From contig NZ_JAKGAQ010000002.1 of assembly GCF_021532615.1 (NCBI RefSeq), forward strand, positions 310,001-374,000: 64,000 nt of DNA, given 5' to 3'. Every line of letters begins with the position of its first letter. Position 1 is the stretch's first letter. Both the position numbers and the translations under genes were made by a program. The DNA comes from Octadecabacter dasysiphoniae (GTDB taxonomy: Bacteria > Pseudomonadota > Alphaproteobacteria > Rhodobacterales > Rhodobacteraceae). Below the pieces are notes generated by a model. It saw only the letters and a program-made list of their open reading frames with translations, was not told the origin of the DNA and did not search any database. This document shows positions 1 through 9,581 of the stretch, in pieces.

Positions 1-321
1 TCAAACAAAGACAACGCCCGCGCATTCCTCGCCTATGTTGCTTCTGCTGACGTTCAGACAGAAATCAACGCAGGTGCGGCTTTGGGTCAGCTGCCAGTGA
101 ACGCCAACTCCGGTGTTGATGCAGACGAGTTCCTCGAGCAGGGCTTTGACATGCTGTCCAACAACGCACAGGGCGGTGTAGCGCAGTTCTTTGACCGCGA
201 CTTCCCAGCTGAAATGGCCTCCGTGGGCATGGAAGGCTTGCAGGAGTTCATGGTGTTCCCAGAGAACCGTGATGACATCCTTGAGCGTCTTGAGGACGCA
301 CGTCAGCGCATCTACCAGTAA
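1..321 (+). CDS. Sugar ABC transporter substrate-binding protein, C-terminal part
   Basis: This is the last 106 codons of a gene that begins upstream of the window; the frame is open from base 1 to a TAA stop. The visible part ends in amphipathic helices (QEFMVFPENRDDILERLEDA), as in the C-terminal lobe of family 1 carbohydrate-binding proteins. The call leans on context: two sugar permease genes follow at once and the rest of the operon breaks down galactosides. It would be the periplasmic receptor that delivers a sugar or small oligosaccharide to those permeases. The exact ligand cannot be read from this fragment. Confidence 0.75.
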   Translation, partial: SNKDNARAFLAYVASADVQTEINAGAALGQLPVNANSGVDADEFLEQGFDMLSNNAQGGVAQFFDRDFPAEMASVGMEGLQEFMVFPENRDDILERLEDARQRIYQ

Positions 322-441
322 ATTGACTATCGGGGGCGGGTCTTCGGGCCCGCCCCCACTCACTTCGCTTAACCCATCCGCAAGCAGCCCGTTTTCACTT
401 TGGTGCTTCTTTCGCATGTGTTGACCCGACAGGAGACGATC

Positions 442-1356
442 ATGGCCACTGCCACCACGCAACGAAGCTGGTACAAACGCAACGAGATCGCGGTGACCCC
501 GTGGCTGTTCTTGCTACCCGGCATCGTCATGTTCGCGCTTTACGTGATCTTTCCGATTTTCCAGTCGTTCTGGATTTCGTTCCACCAGTGGGACGGCCTG
601 GGCGAAAAGACATGGGTTGGCCTAGCAAACTATGAACGCCTGTTGGGCGGTGATCGCAAATTCGAAACATCGTTCTGGAACAACCTGCGTTGGTTGGTTT
701 TGTATCTGCTGGCCATCCCGATGGGTTTGTTCATCTCGTTGTTCCTGAACCAAAAGGTGTTCGGAATCCGGCTGTATAAGTCGCTGTTCTTCTTCCCGTT
801 CGTGATTTCGCAGGTCGTTGTGGGCTTGGTGTTCTCATGGTTCTACCTGCCCGGCGATCTGGGTTTGTTGAACGTCGTGATCGGGTTCTTTGGTTTTGAA
901 CCTGTAAACATTCTGGGCCGCGCAGAATCCGCGACCTATGGCATCATCGCGGCGGGCCTGTGGCCGCAGACGGCCTATTGCATGATCCTATACCTCACGG
1001 GGCTAAACTCGGTTGATCCCGAACAGGTCGAAGCCGCGCGTTTGGATGGGGCCAAAGGCCACCGCATGTTGTGGCATGTGATCCTGCCGCAGTTGAAACC
1101 TGCGACGTTCATTGCGTTTGTTGTGACAATCATCGGCGCGCTGCGGTCTTTCGACTTTATCGCTGTGATGACGAACGGTGGTCCGTTCGGATCGACCCGC
1201 GTTCTATCGTTCTACATGTTCGAGGAATCGCTATCTGAATTCGGGTTCCGGATGGGGTACGGCGCGGCCATTGCCGTGGTTCTGTTCTTCATCATGCTCG
1301 GCTTCATCACATACTTCTTGTGGTCCATGTACCAAGACGAAAAAGGAGCGCGCTGA
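442..1356 (+). CDS. Carbohydrate ABC transporter permease, MalF/LacF type
   Basis: An inner-membrane subunit of a binding-protein-dependent sugar importer, 304 residues. I chose the ATG at 442 because AGGAG lies just upstream; an in-frame ATG at 400 lacks such a site. Hydrophobic segments start near residue 20 (TPWLFLLPGIVMFALYVIF) and about six follow. The loop that docks the ATPase is visible as EQVEAARLDGAKGHRM followed by ILPQLKP, the EAA motif of the family. The stop overlaps the start of the second permease (TGATG), so the two are probably translated together. No ATPase gene is seen in the window, so the transporter may use one encoded elsewhere, as many family 1 importers do. Confidence 0.93.
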   Translation: MATATTQRSWYKRNEIAVTPWLFLLPGIVMFALYVIFPIFQSFWISFHQWDGLGEKTWVGLANYERLLGGDRKFETSFWNNLRWLVLYLLAIPMGLFISLFLNQKVFGIRLYKSLFFFPFVISQVVVGLVFSWFYLPGDLGLLNVVIGFFGFEPVNILGRAESATYGIIAAGLWPQTAYCMILYLTGLNSVDPEQVEAARLDGAKGHRMLWHVILPQLKPATFIAFVVTIIGALRSFDFIAVMTNGGPFGSTRVLSFYMFEESLSEFGFRMGYGAAIAVVLFFIMLGFITYFLWSMYQDEKGAR

Positions 1357-2204
1357 TGTTTCCGACCCCGCTAGAAAAAACGTCCCGCCAATGGCAAATC
1401 GGCTATCAGGTGCTGCTGCCCATCGTGCTGATCATCTGGCTGCTGCCACTGATTGCTGTTGCTGTCTTTTCGATCAAACCGGACGCGGATTTCACCAATG
1501 GTAACTATTGGGGCATGCCGTCTTCGTTCGAAATGTTCACCAACTACGGCAAGGTCTTTTTCGAATCCGATATGCCGCGCTATCTGCTGAATTCGGTCTT
1601 CATCACCGTTCCGACAGTGATTGGCTGTATCGTTTTGTCATCCATGACGGGCTTTGCGCTGGGTGTTTATAAATTCCGCGGTAACTTGTTGATCTTTTTC
1701 ATGTTCATCGCCGGTAACTTCGTTCCGTTCCAGATTTTGATGGTGCCCGTGCGCGACCTGACATTGTCGATGAACCTGTATGACACCAAAACCGGGCTTG
1801 TTCTGTTTCACATCGCGTTCCAGACGGGCTTTTGCACGTTGTTTATGCGTAACTTTATCCGCGCCCTGCCGTTCCCGCTGATTGAGGCTGCCCGCGTTGA
1901 AGGCGTGTCTGAATGGCGCATTTTCTTGTTCGTGGTCCTGCCCCTGATGAAACCCGCGCTGGCCGCATTGTCCGTGCTGATCTTTACGTTCATCTGGAAT
2001 GACTACTTCTGGGCGATCGTGCTGACGCAAGGTCCGGACAGCCAGCCCGTGACAGCCGGCATCACGTCGTTTAACTCCCAGTATCGGGCCGCCTATCATC
2101 TGATGTCAGCTGGTTCGATTGTCGCTGCATTGCCACCTGTCGCGATGTTCTTCTTGATGCAAAAGCACTTCATCGCAGGCCTGACCCTCGGCGCTGTCAA
2201 ATAA
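1356..2204 (+). CDS. Carbohydrate ABC transporter permease, MalG/LacG type
   Basis: The second membrane subunit of the same sugar importer, 282 residues. It starts at the ATG inside the TGATG overlap with the first permease; an upstream in-frame start at 1320 would run deep into that gene. It has an N-terminal membrane segment (VLLPIVLIIWLLPLIAVAVF), about five more, and an EAA loop reading PLIEAARVEGVSEWRIF followed by VLPLMKP. Twelve bases separate it from the alpha-galactosidase gene, which suggests that imported alpha-galactosides are cleaved in the cytoplasm. Confidence 0.93.
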   Translation: MFPTPLEKTSRQWQIGYQVLLPIVLIIWLLPLIAVAVFSIKPDADFTNGNYWGMPSSFEMFTNYGKVFFESDMPRYLLNSVFITVPTVIGCIVLSSMTGFALGVYKFRGNLLIFFMFIAGNFVPFQILMVPVRDLTLSMNLYDTKTGLVLFHIAFQTGFCTLFMRNFIRALPFPLIEAARVEGVSEWRIFLFVVLPLMKPALAALSVLIFTFIWNDYFWAIVLTQGPDSQPVTAGITSFNSQYRAAYHLMSAGSIVAALPPVAMFFLMQKHFIAGLTLGAVK

Positions 2205-2216
2205 CGGACAATATCT

Positions 2217-4388
2217 ATGTCGACACGAACAACCGACACGGCAGAGGTGCCCGCCGCCTCTGCCACGGCCCTTCCATTGGGCGCAACGCAAACCCGCGCG
2301 AAACCGGCCAACCATGCATGGCGGCTGGATGATGGCCGCCAAACGCTGGTCCTGACGGCGACGGGCGAAAGGTTGCCCCAAGTCGTGTATTGGGGCCGCA
2401 GCCTGCCATCGGGCGAAGACCTGTCCACGTTGCATGCCGCCAATGCCATTGACGTCACAGGCGGGATGCTGGACGAAAATCCCGATCTGTCGCTGTGCCC
2501 AGAAGCATCACGTACGTTCCCCGGCCAACCCGGCCTGATCGTGCGGATGAAAGACGGCACACCGCTGCTTCCGAAATTCTGTTTTGACAGTTACGAAAAC
2601 GGCAAAGACCTGACGATCCGGTATCGCGACGAAGACAACGGTTTGACGCTGACGTTCGAATTTATAACCGACCCTGATACCTTCATGATTGTCGCCAAGA
2701 CGGTGCTGAATGCAGACGCGCCTGTGCACCTGCATTGGCTGGCCGCGCCCGTGATGCCCGCTCCGCAGCTTAGTGATGAGATGATTGATTTTTCCGGGCG
2801 CTGGTGCCGTGAATTTGAAACCAACCGCACCGCGTGGTCCCCCGGTATCCGCTATCGCGAAAACCGCACGGGCCGCACGGGGCACGAACATTTCCCCGGG
2901 TTGATCGTGCCCTGCGTCGGCGCAACCAACACCCGAGGAGAAGCCTACGCATTCCACTACGGCTGGTCCGGCGGGCACCGTATGGTTGCCGAAGAACTGC
3001 CAGACGGGCGCCGACAAATTCAATGGGGCCACGCCGCGCGCATGGAAACCCAAGCCGCGACAGAATTTGCAACCGCACCGTTGTACCTGACCTATTCCGA
3101 CCAGGGTGTGAACGGGTGCGCGGTGTCGTTCCAACGCCATGTGCGTGACCGGATCGTCACGTGGCCCAAGGCTGATCGCCCGCGCCCCGTGCACTACAAC
3201 TGCTGGGAAGCGGTGTATTTCGATCATAAGCTCGACGTGTTGTGTGACATTGCAGATCGTGCCGCAAACCTTGGGGCGGAACGTTTCGTGCTGGATGACG
3301 GCTGGTTTGGGAACCGCGATGATGACACACGCGCGTTGTCTGACTGGGAAGTGGACCCGCGCAAATATCCTGATGGCCTCACGCCGCTGATTGAACATGT
3401 GCATAGCTTGGATATGACGTTCGGGATCTGGTTCGAACCTGAAATGATCAACGAAGACAGCGACATCCACCGCGCCCACCCGGATTGGGCCTTGGGTAGC
3501 GAAGACCAGACGCTTGGCCGTCAGCAAAAAGCGCTGAACATGGCACTGCCAGAGGTCCGTGATTTTCTGTATGATCGCATGTCAGCCGTGCTGCGCGACC
3601 ACGCCATCGACTACATCAAATGGGACCACAACCGCGTCCTGCCGATGCCTGATGCGGCCCAAACGCGCGGGTCTTATGCACTGATTGACCGCCTGCGCGC
3701 GGACTTCCCGCACGTTGAAATCGAAAGCTGCGCATCAGGTGGTGGGCGCATTGATTTCGGAATTCTCAAACGCACGCAGCGCGTCTGGCTGAGCGATTCA
3801 AACGACGCACTTGAACGCCTGAACATCCAGCACAACGCCGCGCTGTTCCTGCCGCTGTCTATCACGGGATCACATGTTGGCCCGCGCCGCTGCCACACGT
3901 CGGGCCGCACTTTAGATATTTCGTTTCGCGCATGGGTCGCGGCACAGCGCCACATGGGGTTCGAAATGGACCCGCGAGAGTTGGACGACTACGAAGTCCG
4001 CGTCCTGAGCGAAGTCACAAGCTGGTGGAAACACAACCGCACATGGATGGAAGACGCCGACATCTTGCGCCTTGATTCACCCGACCCTGCCGTTTTGGCC
4101 GAGCAACAAATGCCGCAAGACGCGTCGCGCTTTGTTGTGTTTGCTGGCAAAGGCGCGACATCGGCGCAGATTTCCCCACGTCCGCTGCGGCTCACGGGTT
4201 TGGACCCTGACGCAATGTACGAGGTCGCCTTGGTCAATCGCGGCACCGCACCGGCACTTTCGCGCGGCACGCCTGCGCTGAAAGATGGGCCGCTGACATT
4301 GTCGGGCGCATACCTTATGCATCATGGCGTAACCCTGCCATGGTCCTTCCCTGAAACCATGTGGGTCTTGGAAGGACACCGCCTATGA
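2217..4388 (+). CDS. Alpha-galactosidase, glycoside hydrolase family 36
   Basis: Removes terminal alpha-galactose from oligosaccharides such as melibiose or raffinose, or from galactosyl-glycerol. The protein has 723 residues, normal for GH36, and no signal peptide, so it should act in the cytoplasm. An N-terminal beta-sandwich precedes the barrel. The nucleophile is expected at Asp470 in YIKWDHNR and the acid/base at Asp527 in WLSDSNDA; both match the family pattern. RFVLDDGWFG and FGIWFEPEMI are also typical. The stop codon overlaps the kinase start (ATGA), fixing it in the operon. The substrate linkage is inferred from family; which natural galactoside is used is unknown. Confidence 0.93.
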   Translation: MSTRTTDTAEVPAASATALPLGATQTRAKPANHAWRLDDGRQTLVLTATGERLPQVVYWGRSLPSGEDLSTLHAANAIDVTGGMLDENPDLSLCPEASRTFPGQPGLIVRMKDGTPLLPKFCFDSYENGKDLTIRYRDEDNGLTLTFEFITDPDTFMIVAKTVLNADAPVHLHWLAAPVMPAPQLSDEMIDFSGRWCREFETNRTAWSPGIRYRENRTGRTGHEHFPGLIVPCVGATNTRGEAYAFHYGWSGGHRMVAEELPDGRRQIQWGHAARMETQAATEFATAPLYLTYSDQGVNGCAVSFQRHVRDRIVTWPKADRPRPVHYNCWEAVYFDHKLDVLCDIADRAANLGAERFVLDDGWFGNRDDDTRALSDWEVDPRKYPDGLTPLIEHVHSLDMTFGIWFEPEMINEDSDIHRAHPDWALGSEDQTLGRQQKALNMALPEVRDFLYDRMSAVLRDHAIDYIKWDHNRVLPMPDAAQTRGSYALIDRLRADFPHVEIESCASGGGRIDFGILKRTQRVWLSDSNDALERLNIQHNAALFLPLSITGSHVGPRRCHTSGRTLDISFRAWVAAQRHMGFEMDPRELDDYEVRVLSEVTSWWKHNRTWMEDADILRLDSPDPAVLAEQQMPQDASRFVVFAGKGATSAQISPRPLRLTGLDPDAMYEVALVNRGTAPALSRGTPALKDGPLTLSGAYLMHHGVTLPWSFPETMWVLEGHRL

Positions 4389-5278
4389 CGCCGAACTGGA
4401 TCGCCGCAGACTGGGGCACATCGAATGCCCGCTTTTGGGCAATCGGCGGCGATGGGACGGTTTTGGGCGAACGCACGTCAGACAAAGGCATGGGCACGTT
4501 GGACCCTTCTGAATTTGAAGGCGTCTTGGTGGATGTCTGCGCCGACTGGCTGGAAACTGCGAACACGGTTGTGGCCTGTGGTATGGTCGGATCACGCCAA
4601 GGCTGGGTCGAAGCGCCTTATCAAACGGCCCCTTGCTCTGTCTGCCCTGCGACGATGGTGACTGCCCCCGTGACGCGCGTTGGCCTCACGGTTCATGTTA
4701 TCCCGGGCATTCGCCAGATGAACCCGGCGGATGTCATGCGCGGCGAAGAAACCCAAATCGCGGGTTTTCTGGCGCAAAACCCCGGCTGGGACGGTGTGAT
4801 TTGCCTACCCGGAACGCACACGAAATGGGTGCATGTCAGCGCCGATGAAGTCGTCAGTTTTCAAACCTGCATGACAGGTGAAATGTTCGCGCTTTTGACG
4901 CAGCATTCCGTCCTGCGCCATTCAATTGCCAAAGGGGGGTGGGACGACGCCGAATTTGCAGATGCGATGTCACACACCCTATCGCGGCCAGAAGCGCTCG
5001 CCGGTCGCTTGTTTTCTTTGCGCGCCGCGCAATTGGTCAACGACACGGACACGGTCATTTTACGCGCGCGCCTGTCAGGGTTGTTGATCGGTGCGGAACT
5101 TGCCGCCGCTAAACCCTATTGGTTGGGTCGCGAAATCGCATTGATCGGCGCGGATGCCGTGTCGATGCCCTACGTTGCAGGCCTTAAAATGCAAGGCGTG
5201 CCCGTTCTTCGCGGCGATGCCAAAGACATGACCCTCGCTGGCATCAAAGCCGCCCACGCACTGTTGGAGACCGCATAA
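4385..5278 (+). CDS. dgoK: 2-dehydro-3-deoxygalactonokinase
   Basis: Phosphorylates 2-dehydro-3-deoxy-D-galactonate at C6 with ATP, the penultimate step of De Ley-Doudoroff galactose breakdown. The 297-residue protein begins NWIAADWGTSNARFWAI, the phosphate-binding start typical of DgoK, and contains CGMVGSRQGWVEAPY and GTHTKWV, both family signatures. The start at 4385 overlaps the stop of the alpha-galactosidase gene by four bases; an in-frame ATG at 4361 would overlap it further. The next gene, the aldolase, starts on the base after this stop, so kinase and aldolase form a translational pair. Confidence 0.95.
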   Translation: MTPNWIAADWGTSNARFWAIGGDGTVLGERTSDKGMGTLDPSEFEGVLVDVCADWLETANTVVACGMVGSRQGWVEAPYQTAPCSVCPATMVTAPVTRVGLTVHVIPGIRQMNPADVMRGEETQIAGFLAQNPGWDGVICLPGTHTKWVHVSADEVVSFQTCMTGEMFALLTQHSVLRHSIAKGGWDDAEFADAMSHTLSRPEALAGRLFSLRAAQLVNDTDTVILRARLSGLLIGAELAAAKPYWLGREIALIGADAVSMPYVAGLKMQGVPVLRGDAKDMTLAGIKAAHALLETA

Positions 5279-5881
5279 ATGACCCGTAATATCATCGCCA
5301 TCCTGCGCGGCATCACCCCGTCCGAGGCCGTTGCGGCCGTCGACGTTCTGATCGACGCGGGTATCACAAACATCGAAGTACCGCTGAATTCCCCTGATCC
5401 GTTCGGCAGCATCAAAGCCATGGTTGATGCGTTCGGGGATCAAGCATTGATCGGCGCGGGCACTGTTTTGTCCGTAGAAGACGTGAACCGCGTAGATCAA
5501 GCGGGCGGCAAATTGATCGTGTCGCCGAACGTCGATCCGCGCGTGATCGTGGCGACCAAAACCGCAGGTTTGCAAAGCTGGCCAGGTGTTATGACGCCAA
5601 CAGAATGCTTTACCGCCCTCAAAAACGGCGCGGACGGTTTGAAAATTTTTCCCGGCTCATTGCTTGGCCCTGACGGCCTGAAAGCGATCCGCGCGGTGCT
5701 GCCGCAAGGCACGCAGGTTTATGCTGTTGGCGGTGCCGGCCCAGATAATTTCGCGGATTGGTTCGCCGCCTCTGCGGATGGGTTTGGTATTGGATCGGCC
5801 TTGTACAAACCGGGCATGAGCACGGCGGACATTGCAGCCCGGGCCAAGGATATCGTCGCCGCCTATGACGGCGCGAAATGA
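5279..5881 (+). CDS. dgoA: 2-dehydro-3-deoxy-6-phosphogalactonate aldolase
   Basis: Splits 2-dehydro-3-deoxy-6-phosphogalactonate into pyruvate and glyceraldehyde 3-phosphate. It is a class I aldolase of the KDPG/KDPGal family, 200 residues as expected. The Schiff-base lysine is expected at Lys122 in GADGLKIFPGS. IIAILRGITP near the N-terminus and IEVPLNSP are standard. The start directly follows the dgoK stop and the end overlaps the lactonase start (ATGA). The KDPGal rather than KDPG assignment rests mainly on the galactoside context and the preceding dgoK. Confidence 0.94.
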   Translation: MTRNIIAILRGITPSEAVAAVDVLIDAGITNIEVPLNSPDPFGSIKAMVDAFGDQALIGAGTVLSVEDVNRVDQAGGKLIVSPNVDPRVIVATKTAGLQSWPGVMTPTECFTALKNGADGLKIFPGSLLGPDGLKAIRAVLPQGTQVYAVGGAGPDNFADWFAASADGFGIGSALYKPGMSTADIAARAKDIVAAYDGAK

Positions 5882-6702
5882 TCTACGACGACACCAAATG
5901 TAAACTGGGCGAAGGACCACTGTGGCATCCCGCGCGCGGAGAGCTGTTCTGGTTCGATATCCTCAAGAAACGTCTGCACATTAAGGGCCGCCATTGGCAG
6001 TTTTCCCGCCACGTCAGCGCGGCAGGCTGGATTGATGACGATCACCTTTTGATGGCCGACAGCATCGGATTGCATGTTCTTGATCTTGCAACCGGCACCA
6101 CCGACCAAGTCGCACAGATTGAGGCGGACAACACGATAACCCGGTCCAACGATGGTCGTGCCGACCCGTGGGGCGGGTTCTGGATCGGGACGATGGGCAT
6201 CAACGCCGAAGCCAAAGCAGGCGCAATCTATCGTTACTACCGCGGCGAAGTGCGCCAATTGTTTGACGGCATCACAATCCCCAACGCGATCTGTTTTGCA
6301 CCCGACGGATCGCACGCCTTTTTCTGCGACACCAAGATCGGCAAGATCATGCGACAAGACCTGTCGGATAAGGACGGCTGGCCTGTGGGCGATCCGACGG
6401 TCTGGATCGACTTTGGTGATACCGCGTGGGGGGCAGATGGTGCGGTTGTAGATGCGGCTGGCAATCTGTGGAATGCGCAGTGGGGCGCGAACCGCGTTGC
6501 CTGTTACGCACCCGATGCCACATTGACCCAAACGATCGCATTTCCTGGCGTGCAAACGTCCTGTCCCGCCTTTGGTGGGCCGGATCTGACGACTTTGTTT
6601 TGCACCTCAGCGGCGGATGGACTGATTGGTGATGACGACGGCAAGACGTTTGCAACGCCAGTCGATGCAATCGGACAAGCAGAACATCAAGTGATCCTGT
6701 AA
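5878..6702 (+). CDS. SMP-30/gluconolactonase family protein, probable galactonolactonase
   Basis: A six-bladed beta-propeller lactonase of 274 residues. The metal ligands of the family can be seen: Glu12 in LGEGPLWHP, the Asn of SNDGRADPWGGFW, and Asp in WGADGAVVDAAGNLW. In this operon the expected job is hydrolysis of galactono-1,4- or 1,5-lactone to galactonate after galactose dehydrogenase, which is not in the window. It overlaps the aldolase stop by four bases. Members of the family also act on glucono-, arabino- or xylonolactone, so the substrate is an inference from neighbours. Confidence 0.85.
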   Translation: MIYDDTKCKLGEGPLWHPARGELFWFDILKKRLHIKGRHWQFSRHVSAAGWIDDDHLLMADSIGLHVLDLATGTTDQVAQIEADNTITRSNDGRADPWGGFWIGTMGINAEAKAGAIYRYYRGEVRQLFDGITIPNAICFAPDGSHAFFCDTKIGKIMRQDLSDKDGWPVGDPTVWIDFGDTAWGADGAVVDAAGNLWNAQWGANRVACYAPDATLTQTIAFPGVQTSCPAFGGPDLTTLFCTSAADGLIGDDDGKTFATPVDAIGQAEHQVIL

Positions 6703-6738
6703 TCACGGCACGAAACGACACCTAATCATGAGGCAGCG

Positions 6739-8631
6739 ATGAAACGCACACTCGGCGTCTGTTATTACCCCGAACATTGGCCCGAAGATGTCTGGGCCGA
6801 TGACGCACAGCGTATGGTTGACGCTGGCCTGTCTTGGGTCCGCATCGGTGAATTTGCCTGGTCGCGGATGGAACCCGCCCCCGATCAGTTTGAATGGGAC
6901 TGGCTGGATCGCGCGATTGAGGTTCTGGGCAACGCAGGGCTCAAAATCATTCTGGGAACACCAACGGCGACACCACCGCGTTGGATGCTCGATAAGCACC
7001 CCGATATGCTTGCCGTGGATGAACAAGGGCGGCCGCGCGGGTTCGGGTCACGCCGCCATTATTGTTTTTCCCATCGTGGATACCGCGATGAAAGCAAACG
7101 CATCACACGGCTGATGGCGCAGCGCTATGAATCAAATAAACACATTCAAGCGTGGCAAACAGATAATGAGTATGCGTGTCACGACACAACGCGCAGCTAT
7201 TCATATGCGGCCACGGAAGGTTTTCAAAACTGGCTGGCCCAAAAATACCAATCCCCCGCCGCACTGAACCGTGCGTGGGGCAATGTGTTCTGGTCGATGG
7301 AATATGATGACTTTGCCGATATTGATTTGCCCAACCTGACGGTCACAGAACCCAACCATCCGCACGTGTTGGATTTCTATCGATATTCATCCGACATGGT
7401 TGTGGACTTCAACCGCGAACAAGTGACAGAAATCCGCGCGCACACAGATGCGCCGATCATTCATAACTACATGGGGCGGGAAACGTCATTTGATCACTTC
7501 AAGGTCGGGGCTGACCTCGATATCGCGTCATGGGACAGCTATCCCATCGGGTTTTTGTCAGACCGTCTTGAGGGATCGCAAGACCACAAACGCCGATTTT
7601 TACGTCAGGGGGAGCCTGACAATCAGGCGTTCCATCATGATCTGTACCGCGCCGTAGGCCGTGGACGTTGGTGGATCATGGAGCAGCAGCCCGGCCCCGT
7701 AAACTGGGCCCCCTACAATCCCGCCCCCCTACCGGGAATGGCCCGTCTTTGGGCTTGGGAAGCGTTCGCACATGGCGCCGAAACAGTCTGCTATTTCCGC
7801 TGGCGTCAGGCGCCATTTGCCCAAGAACAGATGCATGCCGGATTGCTGCGCCCCGACAGCGCGGACGCCCCTGCACTGGCCGAGGCATTGCAAGTGTCGC
7901 GTGAAATCAACGATTTGCCGGATGTGGGGACCGCGAAAGCAGATGTCGCACTTGTCTTTGACTATGAATCCGCATGGGCGTGGGAAGCCCAGCCGCAAGG
8001 TGCCGATTTTGACCAGTTCCGGCTGGCGTTTGCCGCCTATCGGGCCTGTCGCCGTGCTGGTTTGAACGTCGATATTGTAGCACCCGATACGGATGACCTA
8101 AGCGGTTATAAATTCACACTCGCCCCAGGATTGATGCACTTGTCTGATCCGTTGCGGGCCGCCCTAACGGATGCCACCGCCTTGATCGGGCCGCGCACGG
8201 ACACCAAATCAGAACATCTTTCGATCCCGACACCGATGGGGCCGAATGTTGACGGGCTGGATGCGACTGTCGTGCTAACTGAAAGCCTGCCACCTGATGT
8301 CGGTGTGCCGCTGGAAAATGGTGGGCAGTTTTTACATTGGCGCGAAGTTCTGGAAGGCGACGCGCCCGTGCGGCTGAAAACCACGGACGGGCACGCTGCC
8401 ATCATGGGCGACAAACTGCGGTATTTGGCTGGTTGGCCGGATGATGCGACGTGGGATTTGATCCTGCGCGATCTATGCAATGAGGTCGGGCTGACACATC
8501 ACAATCTGCCGGATGGATTGCGCATCCGCGACACACAAACCCATCGGTTTGTGTTCAACTATGCGCCTGAGCCGCTGATCTGGAACGGGGTCGAAATTCC
8601 GGGAGCCGGAGTGCACTGGGCCGCGCTGTGA
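6739..8631 (+). CDS. Beta-galactosidase, glycoside hydrolase family 42
   Basis: Hydrolyses terminal beta-galactosides in the cytoplasm. The 630-residue protein starts with LGVCYYPEHWPEDVW, a classic GH42 opening. The acid/base glutamate is expected at Glu144 in WQTDNEYACHD and the nucleophile at Glu315 in WIMEQQPGPVNW; both fit the family. The region after about residue 390 matches the trimerisation domain, and a small beta domain ends the protein. It is separated from the lactonase gene by 36 bases and overlaps galM by four. With the GH36 enzyme it lets the operon handle both alpha- and beta-linked galactose, as in algal polysaccharide debris. Confidence 0.95.
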   Translation: MKRTLGVCYYPEHWPEDVWADDAQRMVDAGLSWVRIGEFAWSRMEPAPDQFEWDWLDRAIEVLGNAGLKIILGTPTATPPRWMLDKHPDMLAVDEQGRPRGFGSRRHYCFSHRGYRDESKRITRLMAQRYESNKHIQAWQTDNEYACHDTTRSYSYAATEGFQNWLAQKYQSPAALNRAWGNVFWSMEYDDFADIDLPNLTVTEPNHPHVLDFYRYSSDMVVDFNREQVTEIRAHTDAPIIHNYMGRETSFDHFKVGADLDIASWDSYPIGFLSDRLEGSQDHKRRFLRQGEPDNQAFHHDLYRAVGRGRWWIMEQQPGPVNWAPYNPAPLPGMARLWAWEAFAHGAETVCYFRWRQAPFAQEQMHAGLLRPDSADAPALAEALQVSREINDLPDVGTAKADVALVFDYESAWAWEAQPQGADFDQFRLAFAAYRACRRAGLNVDIVAPDTDDLSGYKFTLAPGLMHLSDPLRAALTDATALIGPRTDTKSEHLSIPTPMGPNVDGLDATVVLTESLPPDVGVPLENGGQFLHWREVLEGDAPVRLKTTDGHAAIMGDKLRYLAGWPDDATWDLILRDLCNEVGLTHHNLPDGLRIRDTQTHRFVFNYAPEPLIWNGVEIPGAGVHWAAL

Positions 8632-9581
8632 CCCCCTTTGGCGTCACGTCAAACGGCACTGCCGTTGAGGCAATCACGATGTCGGGTCACGGTCTGTCTG
8701 TCACCGTTTTGACCTATGGTGCGATTGTGCAAGACGTGCGTTTGGACGGCGTCGCGCATGGCCTCACGGTGGGGTCTGATCTGTTGACAGACTACGAAAA
8801 CGAAATGCGGTATTTTGGCTGCGTCGTGGGCCCCGTTGCCAATAGATTGCAGAATGCTGAGGCAACGATTGATGGCAAACCCCACAGGTTTGAGGCCAAT
8901 TTGAACGGGCGGCATACGTTGCACAGTGGCACAACTGGCGCACAATCGCAGGTGTGGTTTATTGATGAAATTACCGAAAACGGGCTTGCTTTGTCTCTTA
9001 TCTTGCCAAATGGTCACGGCGGCTTCCCCGGAAACCGCAGGATTGAAGCGTTGTATGAAATAATAAGCGGGCCAACGCTTCGGTTGACCCTGACAACCAC
9101 AACGGACGCGCCAAGCATCGCAAACGCCACCAATCACAGCTACTGGAACCTTGACGGATCAAACGACATTTCAGGCCACAGCATCGCGATCACCGCCAAC
9201 AGTTATTTGCCCACCGATGATATCGATGCATTGGTGACGGGTGAGATCAGGGATGTGACGGGCACGCCCTATGATCTGCGCGAAATGACGCCGCTGACAC
9301 CCGCAAAGCCCCCGTTGGATCACACGTTTTGCGTGGCCCGTAATCGGGGTGCTTTGATGGAATACCTTAAACTAACTAGCGCGTCGGGCGTTGCCATGTC
9401 CGTCGCCACGACCGAGGCAGGCGTTCATATTTATGACGCCCGTGACGCGGGCTACTGCGGTGTCGCCATTGAGGCACAAGGCTGGCCGGACGCACCGAAC
9501 AAATCGGGTTTTCCAAGCATCGAAATCGCACCTGACAAACCCGCCGTTCAGATCACCGAATGGCGGTTTTCAAAAGGTTAG
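8628..9581 (+). CDS. galM: Aldose 1-epimerase (galactose mutarotase)
   Basis: Interconverts alpha and beta anomers of galactose or glucose, which matters here because the two galactosidases release different anomers. The 317-residue protein starts at a GTG that overlaps the beta-galactosidase stop. The active-site region ATNHSYWNLDG with its conserved His and the C-terminal GVAIEAQGWPD with its conserved Glu are both present; RLQNAEATIDG and LHSGTTGAQSQVW are family features. It is the last plus-strand gene of the galactoside operon and its end overlaps the convergent oxoprolinase gene by four bases. Confidence 0.94.
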   Translation: MTPFGVTSNGTAVEAITMSGHGLSVTVLTYGAIVQDVRLDGVAHGLTVGSDLLTDYENEMRYFGCVVGPVANRLQNAEATIDGKPHRFEANLNGRHTLHSGTTGAQSQVWFIDEITENGLALSLILPNGHGGFPGNRRIEALYEIISGPTLRLTLTTTTDAPSIANATNHSYWNLDGSNDISGHSIAITANSYLPTDDIDALVTGEIRDVTGTPYDLREMTPLTPAKPPLDHTFCVARNRGALMEYLKLTSASGVAMSVATTEAGVHIYDARDAGYCGVAIEAQGWPDAPNKSGFPSIEIAPDKPAVQITEWRFSKG

